Shown: positions 21,997 to 34,330 of the stretch, in pieces | Position numbering within the stretch: position 1 is the first letter of the stretch | Layout: the number at the start of each line of letters is the position of its first letter | From: Beta vulgaris subsp. vulgaris | Taxonomy: Eukaryota; Streptophyta; Magnoliopsida; Caryophyllales; Amaranthaceae | Assembly: GCF_026745355.1 (NCBI RefSeq) | Contig: NC_079203.1 | Span: 44,806,081 to 44,870,080 of the forward strand | Direction: 5' to 3' | Length of the DNA: 64,000 nucleotides | Notes under the pieces: model-generated | Database searches by the model: none | What the model was told of the DNA's origin: nothing | What the model saw: the letters and a program-made list of their open reading frames with translations, nothing else | Program-made: the position numbers and the translations under genes

Positions 21997-23880
21997 GTGG
22001 GATACTTACAAGTGGGCTTTCAATGGATTTCAACAATCAGCAGTTTATCTTATTATAAATTAGCTGACATACTTTCTTTCCTTTCCATAATAGATGCAGT
22101 CGCTACGAGTGTACTGTCATGGAGGTGGAGGCGTGTTTTCACTTGGATTACGCGTTTCAACTTTAATGATTCACCTATATCTCATTGTACAATACGTACA
22201 CATCGAACTGAAAGCTCCACTACTTTTATCAAATTTGTGGATAATGTATTGCAAGCATGTCAGTCTGAAAAGTTGACTAGCTTTAGTGTTAAATTTGGCT
22301 AGAGTGAAATTGATCGTCCTCCTTGGCGACCCTGTCATAGGAAAGATTGTTATCCTTAACCTGTGCGTCTTAATGCATGGATATCCTTTCCCTTAGCCCC
22401 ATGGTATCCAGGAACTTGATCTTTGTATCCATGTGAGAAAACCCACTAAGATTCCTTTGGCCCTTTATGTTTGTCAAACACTGGAGTTGTTGAAGCTTGA
22501 CATGAATCATGAACTTGAAGTTCTCATGTCTTTTTGCTTGCCTAACTTAAAAGTGTTCCATTTTGGTTTTGTTGACTTCTCTGATAGTGACTTTGTGACT
22601 AGGCTAGTCTTGAGCTGTCCATGCCTTGAAGATCTGGCTTTAATAGGATATTGTTGGAAAGGTAGTATTTCCATCAATATACCAGCATATTCGCTTCATA
22701 GGTTAGTCATACAGATATGATGAGTCAAGGAATAATTTTGTTCTTGATACTCCTAATTTGGAGTTCCTAGAGTATTCTGACTACTTTGCATTCCGATACT
22801 CCATGGGTGATCTTAATGCTCTAGTCAAAGCAAGTGCTGATACTCACTACATGCTTAGCGACACTGATAGTGGTCCTGAGCCCATACTTGGCCTTCAGGT
22901 CGTTGTATAATGCTCGGCATCTGTTTCTATTGAGTGGGTGTATTGAGGTTTGTTTGCAGAACCCTTCTATCCATTTGGTTTTACCTTGAAGGATGCCCTT
23001 TTTATCTATCATGAGATTGATTGCCCTACTCTTTGGTTCTAGACTTCTAGGCTATTCAGTGCTGTGAACTGGTAAGACATAAGCTGCCTGTCTTTCATAA
23101 TTTGGAACATTTAAGCTTGGTTTTTGTGAATTCAATCTTTGGCATAAAGTGTTGCTTGAGCTGCTCAGTTGCTCAGCTTTGCTAGAAACACTTGCTTTCC
23201 CTGAGGTTAATATGATTTTTCTCTTCCAAATTCTTATACTTCCTCTGTTTCATGTTACTCGCTACACTTCTCAATTCACGGACTCCTAGGCAATTTTTGG
23301 AGAAGAGAGAGGTAGAGAGTAAAAAGAAAAGGGACCCATGTGAGAGGAGAGAGATAGAGAGAGTTTATTGCCGAAAAAGGAAGTGTAGCAATTAACGTGA
23401 AAGTTCCCACAATGGAAAGTGTAGCGAGTATTATGAAACGGAGGAAGTAATTGGAAAGATCTCTTGGTCTGTCCAGTCCTGACTGTAGCTTTTGTTGTTG
23501 TTCCTCCTGACTATAGTATTCTGTCCTCTTCTCAGGGAATTGAATGTAACAAATTTTTTCCACATACTCTGGAGTTTGATGGCATGTAATCTCAATATTG
23601 GAGTGCAGTTCAAGTAGTCCCATCTTGTTTGAGGTTTCATCTAAGGAGTATCACAATAGAGAATTGCCAGGGAATACAATGTGACCTATTAATGGTCAAA
23701 TATTTTCTACGAAACGCATCTGCTCTGGCAGAATTTGTTATAGTTTGTGCAAGTTCAGTGAAAATAACAGATAGAATATCACTTGACAACATATTGAAGA
23801 AGCAACCAAGAGGGTCTATAAATTGCTCAATAGAAGTTCTGTGATTTTGAGACATCAACTCTGAAGTTGTTGGCATAGGC
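21997..23880 (+). pseudogene. F-box/LRR/FBD protein pseudogene
   Basis: Decayed member of the plant F-box/FBD family, whose intact proteins act as substrate adaptors of SCF ubiquitin ligases. The F-box core is visible at about 22060-22150 (ILSFLSIIDAVATSVLSWRW). A leucine-rich stretch lies at 22433-22720 (LELLKLDMNHELEVL, LVLSCPCLEDLALIGYCW). An FBD-like end lies at 23629-23844 (ITIENCQGIQCDL, VKYFLRNASALAEFVI). Between these blocks are stops and frame changes, and a Stowaway MITE (23239-23447) lies in the 3' half, possibly in a former intron. No continuous reading frame can be drawn, so the exon structure is uncertain. Confidence 0.8.
23239..23447. mobile_element. Stowaway MITE (209 bp) in the F-box pseudogene
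   Basis: Inverted ends of about 31 bp begin CTTCCTCTGTTTCATG (left) and CTTCCTCCGTTTCATA (complement of right) and both contain CTCGCTACACTT. TA duplicates flank the element at 23237-23238 and 23448-23449. Confidence 0.88.
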
Positions 23881-24118
23881 AAATGTGACAGATTTTAAAA
23901 TTTCCTTTTTTTGTTCTGGACTTATATCTAGTCTAATATGATTGGATAAAATAGATAATATAATCTTAGATTGAACTCATAGTCTATCTTCTAGGGTTAA
24001 AATTAGCCGTTAGGTTGTTTGTCTTTTTGCCTATCTGGATTCTATTGGTGTCATAATCATATTCAAAGGCGACACTTGTTGTAGGTTATTCTTCTGAGTG
24101 TATTTCATCTTACTCTTA

Positions 24119-24267
24119 GGCCTTCTTCTTTTGGGCACAGTTTCACTTCATATCACTTCAGATCAGTTCAGTTGAGTTCATCTACTTCCATCTCACGGTT
24201 TCACTTTATTTCAGTTCAGATCACATTCAGTTAAATTTGGATCAATTCAGCCCCAAAGAACAGGGAC
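24119..24267. mobile_element. Small Tourist-like MITE, decayed
   Basis: The ends GGCCTTCTTCTTTTGGG and GTCCCTGTTCTTTGGGG are similar inverted repeats. The left flank is TTA, the right TTC. The interior carries AGATCAGTTCAGTTGAG motifs like those of the two pentamer-array elements, suggesting kinship. Confidence 0.5.
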
Positions 24268-24312
24268 TTCTCGTAGAAGATATTTGATGACATTTTTGCC
24301 AATCTACATTAA

Positions 24313-24575
24313 CACTATGTTTGGATAGCAATGGTGGAGGGAAACGAAGGGGAAGGAAGGAGAGAGAAAGGGGAGGAAAGGAAAGGGAGGGAAGAGTGAG
24401 CTTGCTTTTTCCTTCCAAATCATTCCAACATTGAAGGATTTCCTTTACTAAGAGAGGAGGGGGAATTGGATCCTTCTGATTCCCTTCCCCCATGTTGTAT
24501 CCAAGCAAGAGAAAATATTTCTCTCCCTTCCCATTTTCTTCATTCCCCACCAAATTCCCCTATCCAAACATAGTG
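24313..24575. mobile_element. MITE with CACTATG termini (263 bp)
   Basis: Perfect 16-bp inverted ends CACTATGTTTGGATAG, with TAA on both sides (24310-24312 and 24576-24578). The 3-bp TAA duplication suits a Tourist-like element, yet CACTA ends and any 3-bp duplication also suit a miniature CACTA element, so the superfamily is open. The interior is purine-rich on the left and pyrimidine-rich on the right. Confidence 0.8.
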
Positions 24576-25020
24576 TAAGAGTAAACTGCGACGCTGCTGA
24601 TTTCGTTTCATAATATATCTGCAATACATTTTTACCATATGTGCAGTTTGTTCATACAGTTTGGCAGTCGGTAACTGATTTTTTGCACTAGAAGAAGTAT
24701 GAAAATGACCACCCAGTCTATAGTCTGCTGATTGCCACTAATCTTTACCAGATATTGAACTGGCCATAAATAATTGCTGCATAAGAGGAGCATGAGCATA
24801 TACAATACAAGTGGATGAGCTGGTGCAGATCAAAGATTTCTGAAGTAAGGATATTTTGAGGACAGAAAAAGAAGTCTTGCAGGAATACAAAGTAATTATC
24901 ACTATTAGATTCAAATGTTTACTATATTGCCTTGATCTATGTAATGATTGATTTGAACATGGTTATACTACTGGTAATGGATACAACATTAAGGAGAATA
25001 TACTCCATGAAACAATAGCA

Positions 25021-26004
25021 TTACATAGATGGATGGTTTGCAGCCCTTGTAAAACTTCTCTGATACATTTTCTTCCCTAATTGCGCCAGTTTCTTTGTCA
25101 GTTTTACTATGATGCGACTAAAATGTATGAGGAGCAGAATTAACATCAAAACCAGCCAGGTGTACAGAGAGATTGTTATTGCAAGCCGAATCGCATAGTT
25201 TTGCTTGAAGGTTGCATTGAAGAATGAGAGAGAGTTCACAGAGGTCAAGTAAGACAATGTTGTTGCTGATACTGCAATCCACATGGTTATCATCAAAATA
25301 CCCACAAAGAGTCGTTTGCAAGGAAGACCCTTATGAGAAGAAGGATGACACTTAGAGATGAAACCAGTCCTATTGTGTTGTAAGTAATAAATCATAACTC
25401 TCTTTTCTAAGATCTTTCATAATAGAAATACCTGCAAAGTGGCCATCTTTTGTTTCTTGCCAAATGCCTCCTGGAGGATTGATGCCAACTTGGAAAGCCA
25501 TAGTTACTATCAAGCCGCAGGGCCGGCTTTTAACATGTTCTATGGAACAGGGCCCCTTAATTGTGAGGGCCCCAAAATAGAAAAAGTCCAAGTAGTAAAA
25601 GAGAAAAGGTTTATCTACTTATTTCGACTAATGAATGAGCTATTACATTATTTAATTCTTCAAATATGAGTTTGCACATGGCCTCTTTATAGTTCGAGAC
25701 GACCCTGTGCACTACGTTGGTTCTCTAACCAAACATGGTTTCTGTTACGGGGTTTTAGTGCATCCTTTGCCCGTAATGCTTTGGCCCTCTTAAGGGATTG
25801 CTATATCTCTTTATCATTGACATGCTTTCCACTTCTACTGAAAACATCCATTGCCGTTGAGCCATTTGTGTTTATAGCATTTCTTCCCATACTGTTGCTT
25901 TTTAGTAAGAATTTTACTACCTGCATGTCAATGACAGAGGAAAATTCCAATGAGGCATTGTCAATATTCTTATGCTGGTTGTAGCCCTTGCAAGACACTT
26001 CCAC
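25021..26004 (-). pseudogene. Ankyrin/PGG membrane protein pseudogene (exon 2 only)
   Basis: Relic of the second exon of an ankyrin-PGG gene like the intact ones at 32481 and 57957. From the right it reads the last ankyrin helix (VVKFLLKSNSMGRNAINTNG), an early stop, then the PGG signature (TMAFQVGINPPGGIWQ at about 25470-25510) and membrane segments (LFVGILMITMWIAVSATTL). It is broken by a hAT-like insertion (25518-25707), a stop just before about 25800 and at least two frameshifts between 25330 and 25420. No ankyrin exon was found upstream, where Copia element 1 begins about 490 bases away. Orientation and sequence make it a third member of the dispersed tandem family. Confidence 0.88.
25518..25707. 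mobile_element. hAT-like MITE, TSD not found
   Basis: The 190-bp insert interrupts the PGG pseudogene. The ends CAGGGCCGGC and CAGGGTCGTC (complement of the right) resemble hAT termini. The expected 8-bp duplication is absent, and some codons expected at the junction by comparison with the intact genes are missing, so a small deletion probably occurred. Confidence 0.55.
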
Positions 26005-26493
26005 ACAGCTTAATAATGATTGAACCCCTTATCATGTTAACTTTATTTTCTTTTGTTAGCTTGTAGATGTCATCATTCATCAGGGTCGCATATCAGGTGC
26101 AATGACAAATACTTAGATTTACTTGAAAGAAGCATACTGGATATCAACTGCTTTTGTTAGATTTAGGTTTATTTCGTAAATCTATCGATTTAGAAGTGTT
26201 TATTTAGAGATCATATTTATTAGTATTATATTTATTTGGTTTAGGATATGTTTTCCTAGTTCTACTTAAGTTAGGTTTTATATAATGTATCATAAATATA
26301 CCCTTTGGGGATAATAATAATAATTCCAACCTTTTCCTTTCAATATATTTTGTCAGCTTTAATGCCACTTCTGCGAATTCCAAATTGAAATTAGAGTTTT
26401 TAAGAGACTGAAGCATGCATATTTTACCTTGCACTTGGTGAGAGCATCTGACCCACTCAGACTATTAACTTTGTATGTAATGTACTTAACTTG

Positions 26494-26807
26494 TTAAAAC
26501 ATTTAGAACAAGACATTAATTTTCTTCACTACTTTCTCTCTTTTCCTTCATTCAAACGTGTTTGTAAACAACTTACACTTAGTCTTTTATAGACTAGAGA
26601 AAACCCAGAAGTTTCCTAGGAAGGTGCTGAAATAACGGCACAATTGCCAGCAACACAAAATGACAAAAAAGACTAATGATTGGCACAGACGCCAGAGAGA
26701 AAAATCCTCCTTGGGATTGCAGCATACAAGGTAGTGCTCACTAACAGCTGATGATTGCCAGTACTGATGTACTATGATGCAGTAAAGTAGTAGTGCCTAC
26801 TTTAACA
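26494..26807 (-). repeat. Copia 1 3' LTR
   Basis: 314-bp LTR. The outer end reads TTAAAAC where the partner reads TGAAAAC, a point change of the usual TG terminus. Confidence 0.95.
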
Positions 26808-26814
26808 CTCCCCC

Positions 26815-29800
26815 TCAAGCTGAGAGTGGAGAGGACTGAAGAACTCCCAGCTTGAATAGAAGGGCCTGATGTTGCTCAGTTGTTAAAATTTTAGTGAGTA
26901 CATCAGCTAACTGCTGTGCACTAGGTACATATGTAGGAAGAACACCTCCTGAACCCACTTGATCTCTGATGAAGTGACAATCAATCCCTACATGCTTGGT
27001 CTTCTCATGGTGTACTGGGTTAGAAGCTATGGCTAATGCTGCCTGATTGTCACAAAAAATAGGTGTAGTGTTCAAATTTTTCAACCCAAGATCTTTAAGA
27101 AGCTGTTTGATCCAAATGACTTCACACACAGTCATGGCAAGAGCCCTACACTCTGCTTCTGCTGTAGACCTAGCCACCACAGATTGTTTCTTAGATTTCC
27201 ATGTGAGAGGTGAGTTCCCAAGCATGATACAAAAGCCAGTTGTTGATCTTCTTGTGTTAGGACAACCTCCCCAGTCACTATCACAGTAAGCTTGTAGTTT
27301 TGCTGCAGATTTACTGGCTAGAAGAATGCCTTGTTCTCTTGAACCAGCTAGGTATCTAAGTACCCTTTTTGCAGCTTGAAAGTGCACTGTAGTGGGAGCA
27401 TGCATAAAATTAACTTAAGACATGCACAGTGTATGCAATGTCTGGTCTTGTGATGGTCAGGTAGATAAGCTTTCCTATCAGCCTTTGATACAACTCAGGA
27501 TTAGGTAGTAGGTCTCCTGAGCTTGTAAGAAGCTTCACATGAGTGTCCATGGGTAATTTCAGGGGTTTGCAGTCCATTAGCCCATAATCTTCAAGAAGAT
27601 CTGCAACATATTTTCTTTGAGATAAGAAAATACCTTGATCATTCCTATCAACTTCAATACCTAGGAAATATTTCAACTCACCTAGGTCTTTCATTTTGAA
27701 TTCAGTGCTCAGAAACTGTTTTGCTTGAATAATACTGCTCATATTGTTTCCAGTGAGTATAAGGTCATCTACATAGGCTAAGATAGCTGTAAATGTAGAT
27801 CCTTCTTGCTTCACAAACAGAGAGTAATCAGCATTAGATTGAGCAAATCCATTACTCTTCAATACAGTACTTAGCTTAGTAAACCACTGTCTGGGTGCTT
27901 GTTTAAGCCCATACAGTGATTTTAATAGCTTACATACCTTGAGCTTACTTTCAGTGGTAGGCACAGCTTCTTCTGGCTTATCAACATTAAATCTGAACCC
28001 TTGCTTTGTGTAACCTGGTGGCAACTTCATATACACAGTTTCTTCAAGTTCTCCATGCAAAAAGGCATTTTTCACATCCATTTGATGTGTATGCCAGCCT
28101 TGAATAGCTGCAACAGCTAGTATTGACCTTACTGTAGTCAATTTTGCAACAGGTGCAAATGTTTCACCATAGTCCAGACCATATTGCTGTCTATTTCCCA
28201 GCACAACAAGTCTAGACTTGTACCTCAGGTCTTGCCTTTGTGGATCAATTTTGGTTGTGTAGATCCATTTGCAACCAATGGCATGCTTCCCTGTGGGTAA
28301 CTCTGTAATTTCCCATGTGTTGTTGCTTTCTAGAGCCTCCAATTCTTCATTCATAGCTTTCAACCACTGCTTGTGTTTCACTGCTTCTTTAAAGAACTTG
28401 GGATCAGGTGCTCTCTCTATTGTACTCAGGAGTGATGTGTACTGCTTAGTGACTTGAATGTTAGTCACTCTTTGAACAAGATTTGCTCTCACTTCATAGT
28501 CATTATGCCAAGTTGGGGCTCTGTGTTCTCTTCTGGATCTTCTTGGAGATACCTCCACATCAGTTTCTACATCCACCATCTCACCTAATTCTGCATCACC
28601 ATCACCCCTCTCAGTGTTATCTTGTTGTGTTTCTTCATCATTCACCTCACTCCATACAATGTTTTGTTTAGGAGCCTCACAAATGTCCACCTTCTTATGA
28701 GATGTAGTATGAAAGATGTGATAGGGATATACATTTTCATGAAACTTTACATCCCTATTCACAAATGACACTCCACTAACAAGATTATGAAGCTTATACC
28801 CCTTCTGAGTAATTGAGTATCCAATAAAGATACAAGGGATACCTCTTGCACCAAACTTATCTTTCCTTCTATCAGGATTATATGCCATAGCTAAGCAACC
28901 AAAGCATTTCATCATGCTGTAATTTGGTTTCTTTCTGTAGCATACTTCATAGGGGCTCTTTCCCTGATGAACTGAGCTGGGCAACCTGTTAGTAATATAG
29001 GTTGCTGTCATCACACAGTCAACCCAGAAATGAAGTGGAAGTCCACTCTGAAACCTTATGGCCCTTGCCATTTCAAGAACATTCCTGTGCCTCCTTTCTA
29101 CTCTACCATTTTGCTGAGGCCTATCAGGACATGATGTTTGGTGAATTATCCCAAGCTTCTCAAAGTATGGTCTACACTTACTGTCATCAAATTCTAAAGC
29201 ATTATCTGATCTTATGACCTTTATGCTCTTCCCAAACTGTGTCCTTGCCATATTGACAAAATTTTCCAAGGCACCAAAAGCATCAGACTTCAATTTCAGT
29301 AGATGCACCCATGTTAGTCTTGAGTATTCATCTACCAAGGTGAGAAAATACCTATATTTTCCCTTATAGTTTACCTTATAAGGCCCCCAGGTATCCATGT
29401 GTACCATTTCTAACAACTCTCCTGCCCTTGACTCACTCCTTTTAAAAGGTAACTTTGTGAATTTTGCTAAAGGACATGTAATACAAACATCCTGACATCC
29501 ACCCTTCACATCAATAGAGTCTATCATAGCAAGTTTCTTCATTGGAGCATGCCCCAATCTATGATGCCACAGTGTTTCTTTGCTCAACTTTGGTACATCA
29601 CTAATCACACTAGGAAATTCAGTGTAATTTTGAGCATTCATAGCCACCCTTTTCTTGTTTCTTTGAATTACACTACTGGTCTCTTCTTTAATTCTACACA
29701 GAGTTTTCTCAACTGGCTCATTTATCAGATAGTAAAGACCATTAGCACTTTTTCCTACACCTTTTATTTCTTCATTCACACAGTCAATGATCAGACAATA

Positions 29801-31186
29801 TTCATCAAGGAATGTTGCCTTACATTTTAGATCTTCACACAACTTGTTCACAGACAAGAGATTATGTTTAAAGGTAGGAATGTACAGAACATTTCTTAAC
29901 TTTATGTTACTTTCTAATATCACAGTACCAGTATGAGTGACTTTAGAAGTCTGACCAGTAGGTAAACTGATCAATGAGTTATCTTTGCATGACACAACAT
30001 GTTTTAATATACCAAAATTCCCAGTCATATGATCTGAGGCACCAGAATCCAGAATCCATGTATCCATGTTTACAGAATCAGCAAAGTAACATGACACCAT
30101 ACCTGAGTAATGTATGTCCATCTCATCTTCAGTATCCTCACCTTTAGATGGAGTAGGCAAGAGTCTGAGAAGCTGTTCAAGTTGTTGAGCAGTAATGGTG
30201 GTGTTGTTACTTGAAACTGACATGTTGTCACTCTGATTTTGAACATTTGCTGCTACTTTCACACCAGATGGCTTCCCTTTACTCCATTTTTGCTGACCAT
30301 AATTATTTTTTGCCTTCCCTTTGTTGTATGGAAGTCCCTGAGTTCTGGCTTTGTTCTTGGGAAACCCTACTACAAACCAGCAACTTTCCTTTGTGTGTCC
30401 AGTTTTACTACACACAGTGCATTGAGTAGTGGAAGGTGTGCTAGTAGAGGCTCCCCCTATCCCTTTACTGAACATAGCCAAGGTTTCTGTTTCTTCTTTC
30501 ACTTGACTCAGCAGCTCTCTCTGAGCTTCTTCTTGTTCAAGAAAGCTACAAGCAGTTTCTACTGTTGGAAGAGGAGACATCATGAGAATGTTGCTTCTCT
30601 GTGTTCCATAGACTTCATCAAGTCCATTCAAGAACTGGAACAACTTATGTTCATCTTGCTGCTGAGTAAGAGCTTCAACGAAGCTTGTTATCTCTGCTGT
30701 TACAGAGGTAATAGGAGGTAGAGTATTTAGAGAGTCCAGTTCCTCCCAGTGACACTTCATCATAGTGTAATACTCACTCACCTGTTTACCTTGCTGTTTT
30801 GCTTCATATAATTCTTTGTTCAGTTTATATTTTCTTGACCCATTTGTGAGAGAGAATCTTTTCTCTAATTGCATCCATATCTGGTGTGCATTGCTCACAA
30901 ACATTACAGACTTCTTAATGGATTCATTTATAGAACCTAGAATCCAAGATATAATCATACTGTTACATGTATCCCAGGCTTCTCCTTTAACAGCATCTTT
31001 ATCATCTCTTCTTACCACTCCTGTAACAAAACCTAGTTTTCTTTTTGATGCAAGACCAATCTCCATTGATCTCTTCCAAGATCTGTAGTTAGCAGACCCT
31101 TGTAGTTTTTCTATTACCAGAAAGTTATTTCCATCTGATGGATGGAGATAAAGAGGACTAGTTACCTCTATAGTGGTATTAGTCAT
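26815..31186 (-). pseudogene. Copia 1 gag-pol polyprotein, one frameshift
   Basis: Polyprotein of about 1450 codons starting at the ATG at 31186. In order: gag (WKRSMEIGLASKRKLGFV), CCHC knuckle (CTVCSKTGHTKESC), aspartic protease (LDSGASDHMTG), GAG_pre-integrase zinc motif (HHRLGHAP then CITC), integrase (HMDTWGPY, RSDNALEF, QQNGRVERRHR), reverse transcriptase (MDVKNAFLHGELEETVYM, catalytic YVDD) and RNase H (CDSDWGGC). The frame runs 31186-27410 and stops at a TAA. Coding resumes in another phase at about 27405 and continues to 26815, which fits a one-base insertion plus a nearby substitution just before the RNase H part. Everything else is open. Confidence 0.93.
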
Positions 31187-31300
31187 GACAGATTTTTTCT
31201 TTCTAGCTATTTTGAGAGTAGGTTAGATGTGTTTAGGGAGGATTTTTAGCAGAAAAACATAAGAAATGTAGTGATTTTTCGAGCCTAAGCTCTGATACCA

Positions 31301-31614
31301 TGAAAACATTTAGAACAAGACATTAATTTTCTTCACTACTTTCTCTCTTTTCCTTCATTCAAACGTGTTTGTAAACAGCTTACACTTAGTCTTTTATAGA
31401 CTAGAGAAAACCCAGAAGTTTCCTAGGAAGGTGCTGAAATAACGGCACAATTGCCAGCAACACAAAATGACAAAAAAGACTAATGATTGGCACAGACGCC
31501 AGAGAGAAAAATCCTCCTTGGGATTGCAGCATACAAGGTAGTGCTCACTAACAGCTGATGATTGCCAGTACTGATGTACTATGATGCAGTAAAGTAGTAG
31601 TGCCTACTTTAACA
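31301..31614 (-). repeat. Copia 1 5' LTR
   Basis: 314-bp LTR with TG/CA ends, differing from the 26494-26807 copy at two positions by eye. Confidence 0.95.
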
Positions 31615-31908
31615 ACTTGAAAGTAATTTTGTAAAACATTTTCTATTTTAAGTTTATATTTTTACAAATGATATTCTCATTAATTATTTTTTTTTGGAAA
31701 AATAGTGGTCTCAGATACAAAAATTTGTGATTACCTTGAAATAAGGTCTCGGTAATATTTTCTCATTGACTAAGAAGATTAGATTGTTTTCTCCTAATTA
31801 TTATTGTCCTATATATAATACTACCTCTGTTTCACACTACATGCACGGCTTCGACGAAACCTAACTTGTTTTAAGCAATCAAAGCTTTTACGCACATTTC
31901 GTTTCTAG

Positions 31909-32382
31909 CTAACGTACGAAATTGTTACCATTCCGATTAGCAGCAACTAATTTATTTATAGTTTGATCATAATTCGAGATGAAAAGAGGATCATTATAAG
32001 ATGCACTTACATTGAAAGAAATTCCAGTAAACGAATTTTCAAGTTTCTGATCACCTTGATTTCCAGCATTTTGCTCAATTTCCACCATTTTTGTGAAATT
32101 TATGAAACTACAAGTTCAAGAAACGAAGAATTTGTAGAAATTAGAAGAAAAATCAGCGAAAATCAGCGAGAATAGACCGATTCTGCTCTGATAACATGTG
32201 AATCAAGATAGAAGAAGTAAAGTATGAAGAGAGAGAAAATGTAAGAGGAGATTTCTCTGTAAACAATAAGTTCTTCATTAGTGAGAAAGAAAGAGAGAGA
32301 AAGGCTACTTATAGTAGCTTACAACAGCAACAGAGGTTATTAAGTGGTTATAACCACTAACCAATTTATTGTTACAATAACA
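31909..32382 (-). mobile_element. Truncated Copia element: LTR, primer site and start of gag
   Basis: Reading leftwards: a probable LTR (32197 to about 32382, outer edge inferred from a CA terminus), a primer-binding site (complement GCTCTGATAACA at 32185-32196, one base off the Copia 1 site), then a short gag start with ATG at 32088 and a stop at 31909-31911. Past the stop, codons resembling the Copia gag motif KNKLGFV remain to about 31845. The rest of the element is missing. It lies immediately 3' of ankyrin-PGG gene 1. Confidence 0.65.
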
Positions 32383-32480
32383 TAAGAAAATAAACTAATA
32401 GCTATACAAGTCTTCATTCTTCATAAGAATCGTGATGATTGTATGGTACATAAATCTTCTTTCTCCAAGTGAAAAACCCA

Positions 32481-34255
32481 TCAAACTGGTGGGTACCTTC
32501 TGGTGTTTGCGTAAATATTTCTGATTCCTTGAAACACCGGGCGTATAATTTGTTTGATTAGTCTAGCAATGACGCGAGCGGCATGGCCTAGGATGAGGAA
32601 TCCTAACAACAATAACCAAAACAAAGATACAGATACAATCGTGCTTAGAGGACGATTTGCGGAGGTTTTAAGGGTGAGCACTTCGTAGACGCTTTTTCCT
32701 CCGTAGGCTGCAAGGAAGTAAGCACCGACAACGTATGTAAATGTTGTTGCTGATATTGCGATCCACATAGTTACCATTAAAATTGCCATAGCAAGTTTCA
32801 TACACGGGAGTCCGCTTATGAGGAGAAGTATCACACTCAGAGACGATACCAATCCTATAGTGTTAGAATCGAGAAACAACTTATATCTAATAGGGTTATT
32901 TATTGCCATTATTGAGGTACCTGGTAAATGACCATTACTGCTGTCTTGCCATACACCTCCTGGAGGGTTAATTCCGGCTTGAAAAGCCATAGTGGCTATT
33001 AATGACGACACCACCATAAGAGCAGTACTTTGCCTTTTCAACCACTTGGTCCTGTTTTCCCGTTTCAGCAAAACCTTTGCTTTCGACACTTTGGCGCGCC
33101 TCAAGGCCAACCAAATTTTCTCATCATGACCATCTTTCTTGGTCTGGTTGCAAGTATCCATTGCTGTTAAGCCACTAGTGTTGATTGTGTTTTTTGCCAT
33201 CCTCTTATGTTTGAGGAGAAAATCAATAGTCTACACATAGACATAGTTGATGTGCAAAGTCTATGTCAGGCTTTCATATTGTTATGACAAAACAAATAAA
33301 GAAAATATAAGGAACAGTAGATCGACATGCAAAAATTCATGCGGCATACCAACAATACGGTAACTAGTCCACACTTCACAGGTGAGGAAGAAGACATGTT
33401 CTATAGGTTTTTGAGGGAGTCAAAATTTTGAATAGCGAAACCCTTGTGTTTGGTTGTTGGAAGTGTGATATATCATATTAGTTCACCAAGTCACCCAACA
33501 ATGTGTTTATATAAGTTGTCAATAGTTATCAATAATACATATAAGTTTGTTAACAGTAGATACTAGTAGGATATACTATATCTTTTAGTAAGGTAGTTCT
33601 TTTAGGCTATTTGCAGTTTGAACTTTTAATAAATGGTTGTTCTTACCTCAAGTTGTTTAGCAGCCACTGCTAGGTGCAAGACGGTGTTACCATCACCGTC
33701 CTTGGAGTTCAGCAGCTCACCATCATCTGTGGCATTTATGATGAACTTGAGAGCCTCTGGCTGACTGTGTTTCACACACAAGTGCAGAGCAGTTTCACCA
33801 CTATTTGTCCGCTCCTTAGCTGCCTGAGGCTTGGCCCGAAGAAGCTCATCAAGCACGTGAACCTGACCGCTTGTGGCTGCAACATGCACAGGGTTCCTTC
33901 CATCTTGGTCGCGTGCAAAACACATGTTGGGATTCACTGCAAGCAAGGTTTTGACAATCTCCAGGTGCCCTTTTGCCGAGGCTATATGTAGTGGTGACGA
34001 TCTTTTCAATTGATCTAGTTCCTCTGTTAGTTCTGGCTTTCGACTTAGAATCTCAGTTGTGAACTTAAAGTGCCCCAAAGAAGAGGCTACATGTAATGGT
34101 GATTGTACAAAACAACCTGATCTCTCAACGTTGCATCGATCAAGGATGAACGGATCTTCTTGAAGCAAGTCGAGCAAGGAAGGTACGTCTCCCTCAATCG
34201 CTGCATCATGTAGTCGTGTAATTCTTAATTGAATTCTCTCTGTTTTTCCTTCCAT
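32481..34255 (-). CDS. Ankyrin repeat protein with PGG domain, gene 1
   Basis: Intact two-exon gene of the plant ankyrin-PGG membrane protein family (relatives such as ITN1, ACD6 and BDA1 act in stress or immune signalling; the role here is not known). Exon 1 is 34255-33647, exon 2 is 33230-32481. The intron has a good donor (GAG|GTAAGA) and an acceptor TGTGTAG, phase 0, giving 452 aa. Exon 1 holds about five ankyrin repeats (QSPLHVASSLGH, SPLHIASAKGHLEIV, NPVHVAATSGQ, ETALHLCVKHSQ, NTVLHLAVAAKQ). Exon 2 completes the last repeat and carries the PGG signature (MAFQAGINPPGGVWQ) and about four membrane segments. I chose the ATG at 34255; the frame extends upstream only through non-ATG codons. 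A TATAAAGG box lies at 34323-34330. The C-terminus RRYPPV is shared with gene 2. Confidence 0.92.
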
Positions 34256-34322
34256 CTTTTTATGGTTTATGAAGTAAGTGCTTGAAATTTGCAAATGAGC
34301 TTAAGTAACTTATCTTGTATGC

Positions 34323-34330
34323 CCTTTATA
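34323..34330 (-). promoter_or_regulatory. TATA box of ankyrin-PGG gene 1
   Basis: TATAAAGG on the minus strand, 68 bases upstream of the chosen ATG at 34255. Spacing suits a short 5' UTR. Confidence 0.55.

Larger units (their letters stand above)
26494..31614 (-). mobile_element. Ty1/Copia LTR retrotransposon 1
   Basis: Complete 5121-bp Copia element on the minus strand, with two 314-bp LTRs and 5-bp duplications ACTTG at 26489-26493 and 31615-31619. The LTRs differ at only two positions by eye, one being the terminal TG changed to TT in the left copy. That implies very recent insertion. The primer-binding site (complement of GCTCTGATACCA at 31289-31300) abuts the 5' LTR. A polypurine tract (GGGGGAG) borders the 3' LTR. 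The polyprotein is intact except for one frameshift near 27405. Confidence 0.96.

Noticed and set aside
30239..30721. 160-codon plus-strand open frame
   Set aside because: Antisense shadow of Copia 1 gag coding sequence.
31822..31852. Another Stowaway MITE starting ACTACCTCTGTTTCACACT
   Set aside because: Only one end is present. No inverted partner with TA was found.
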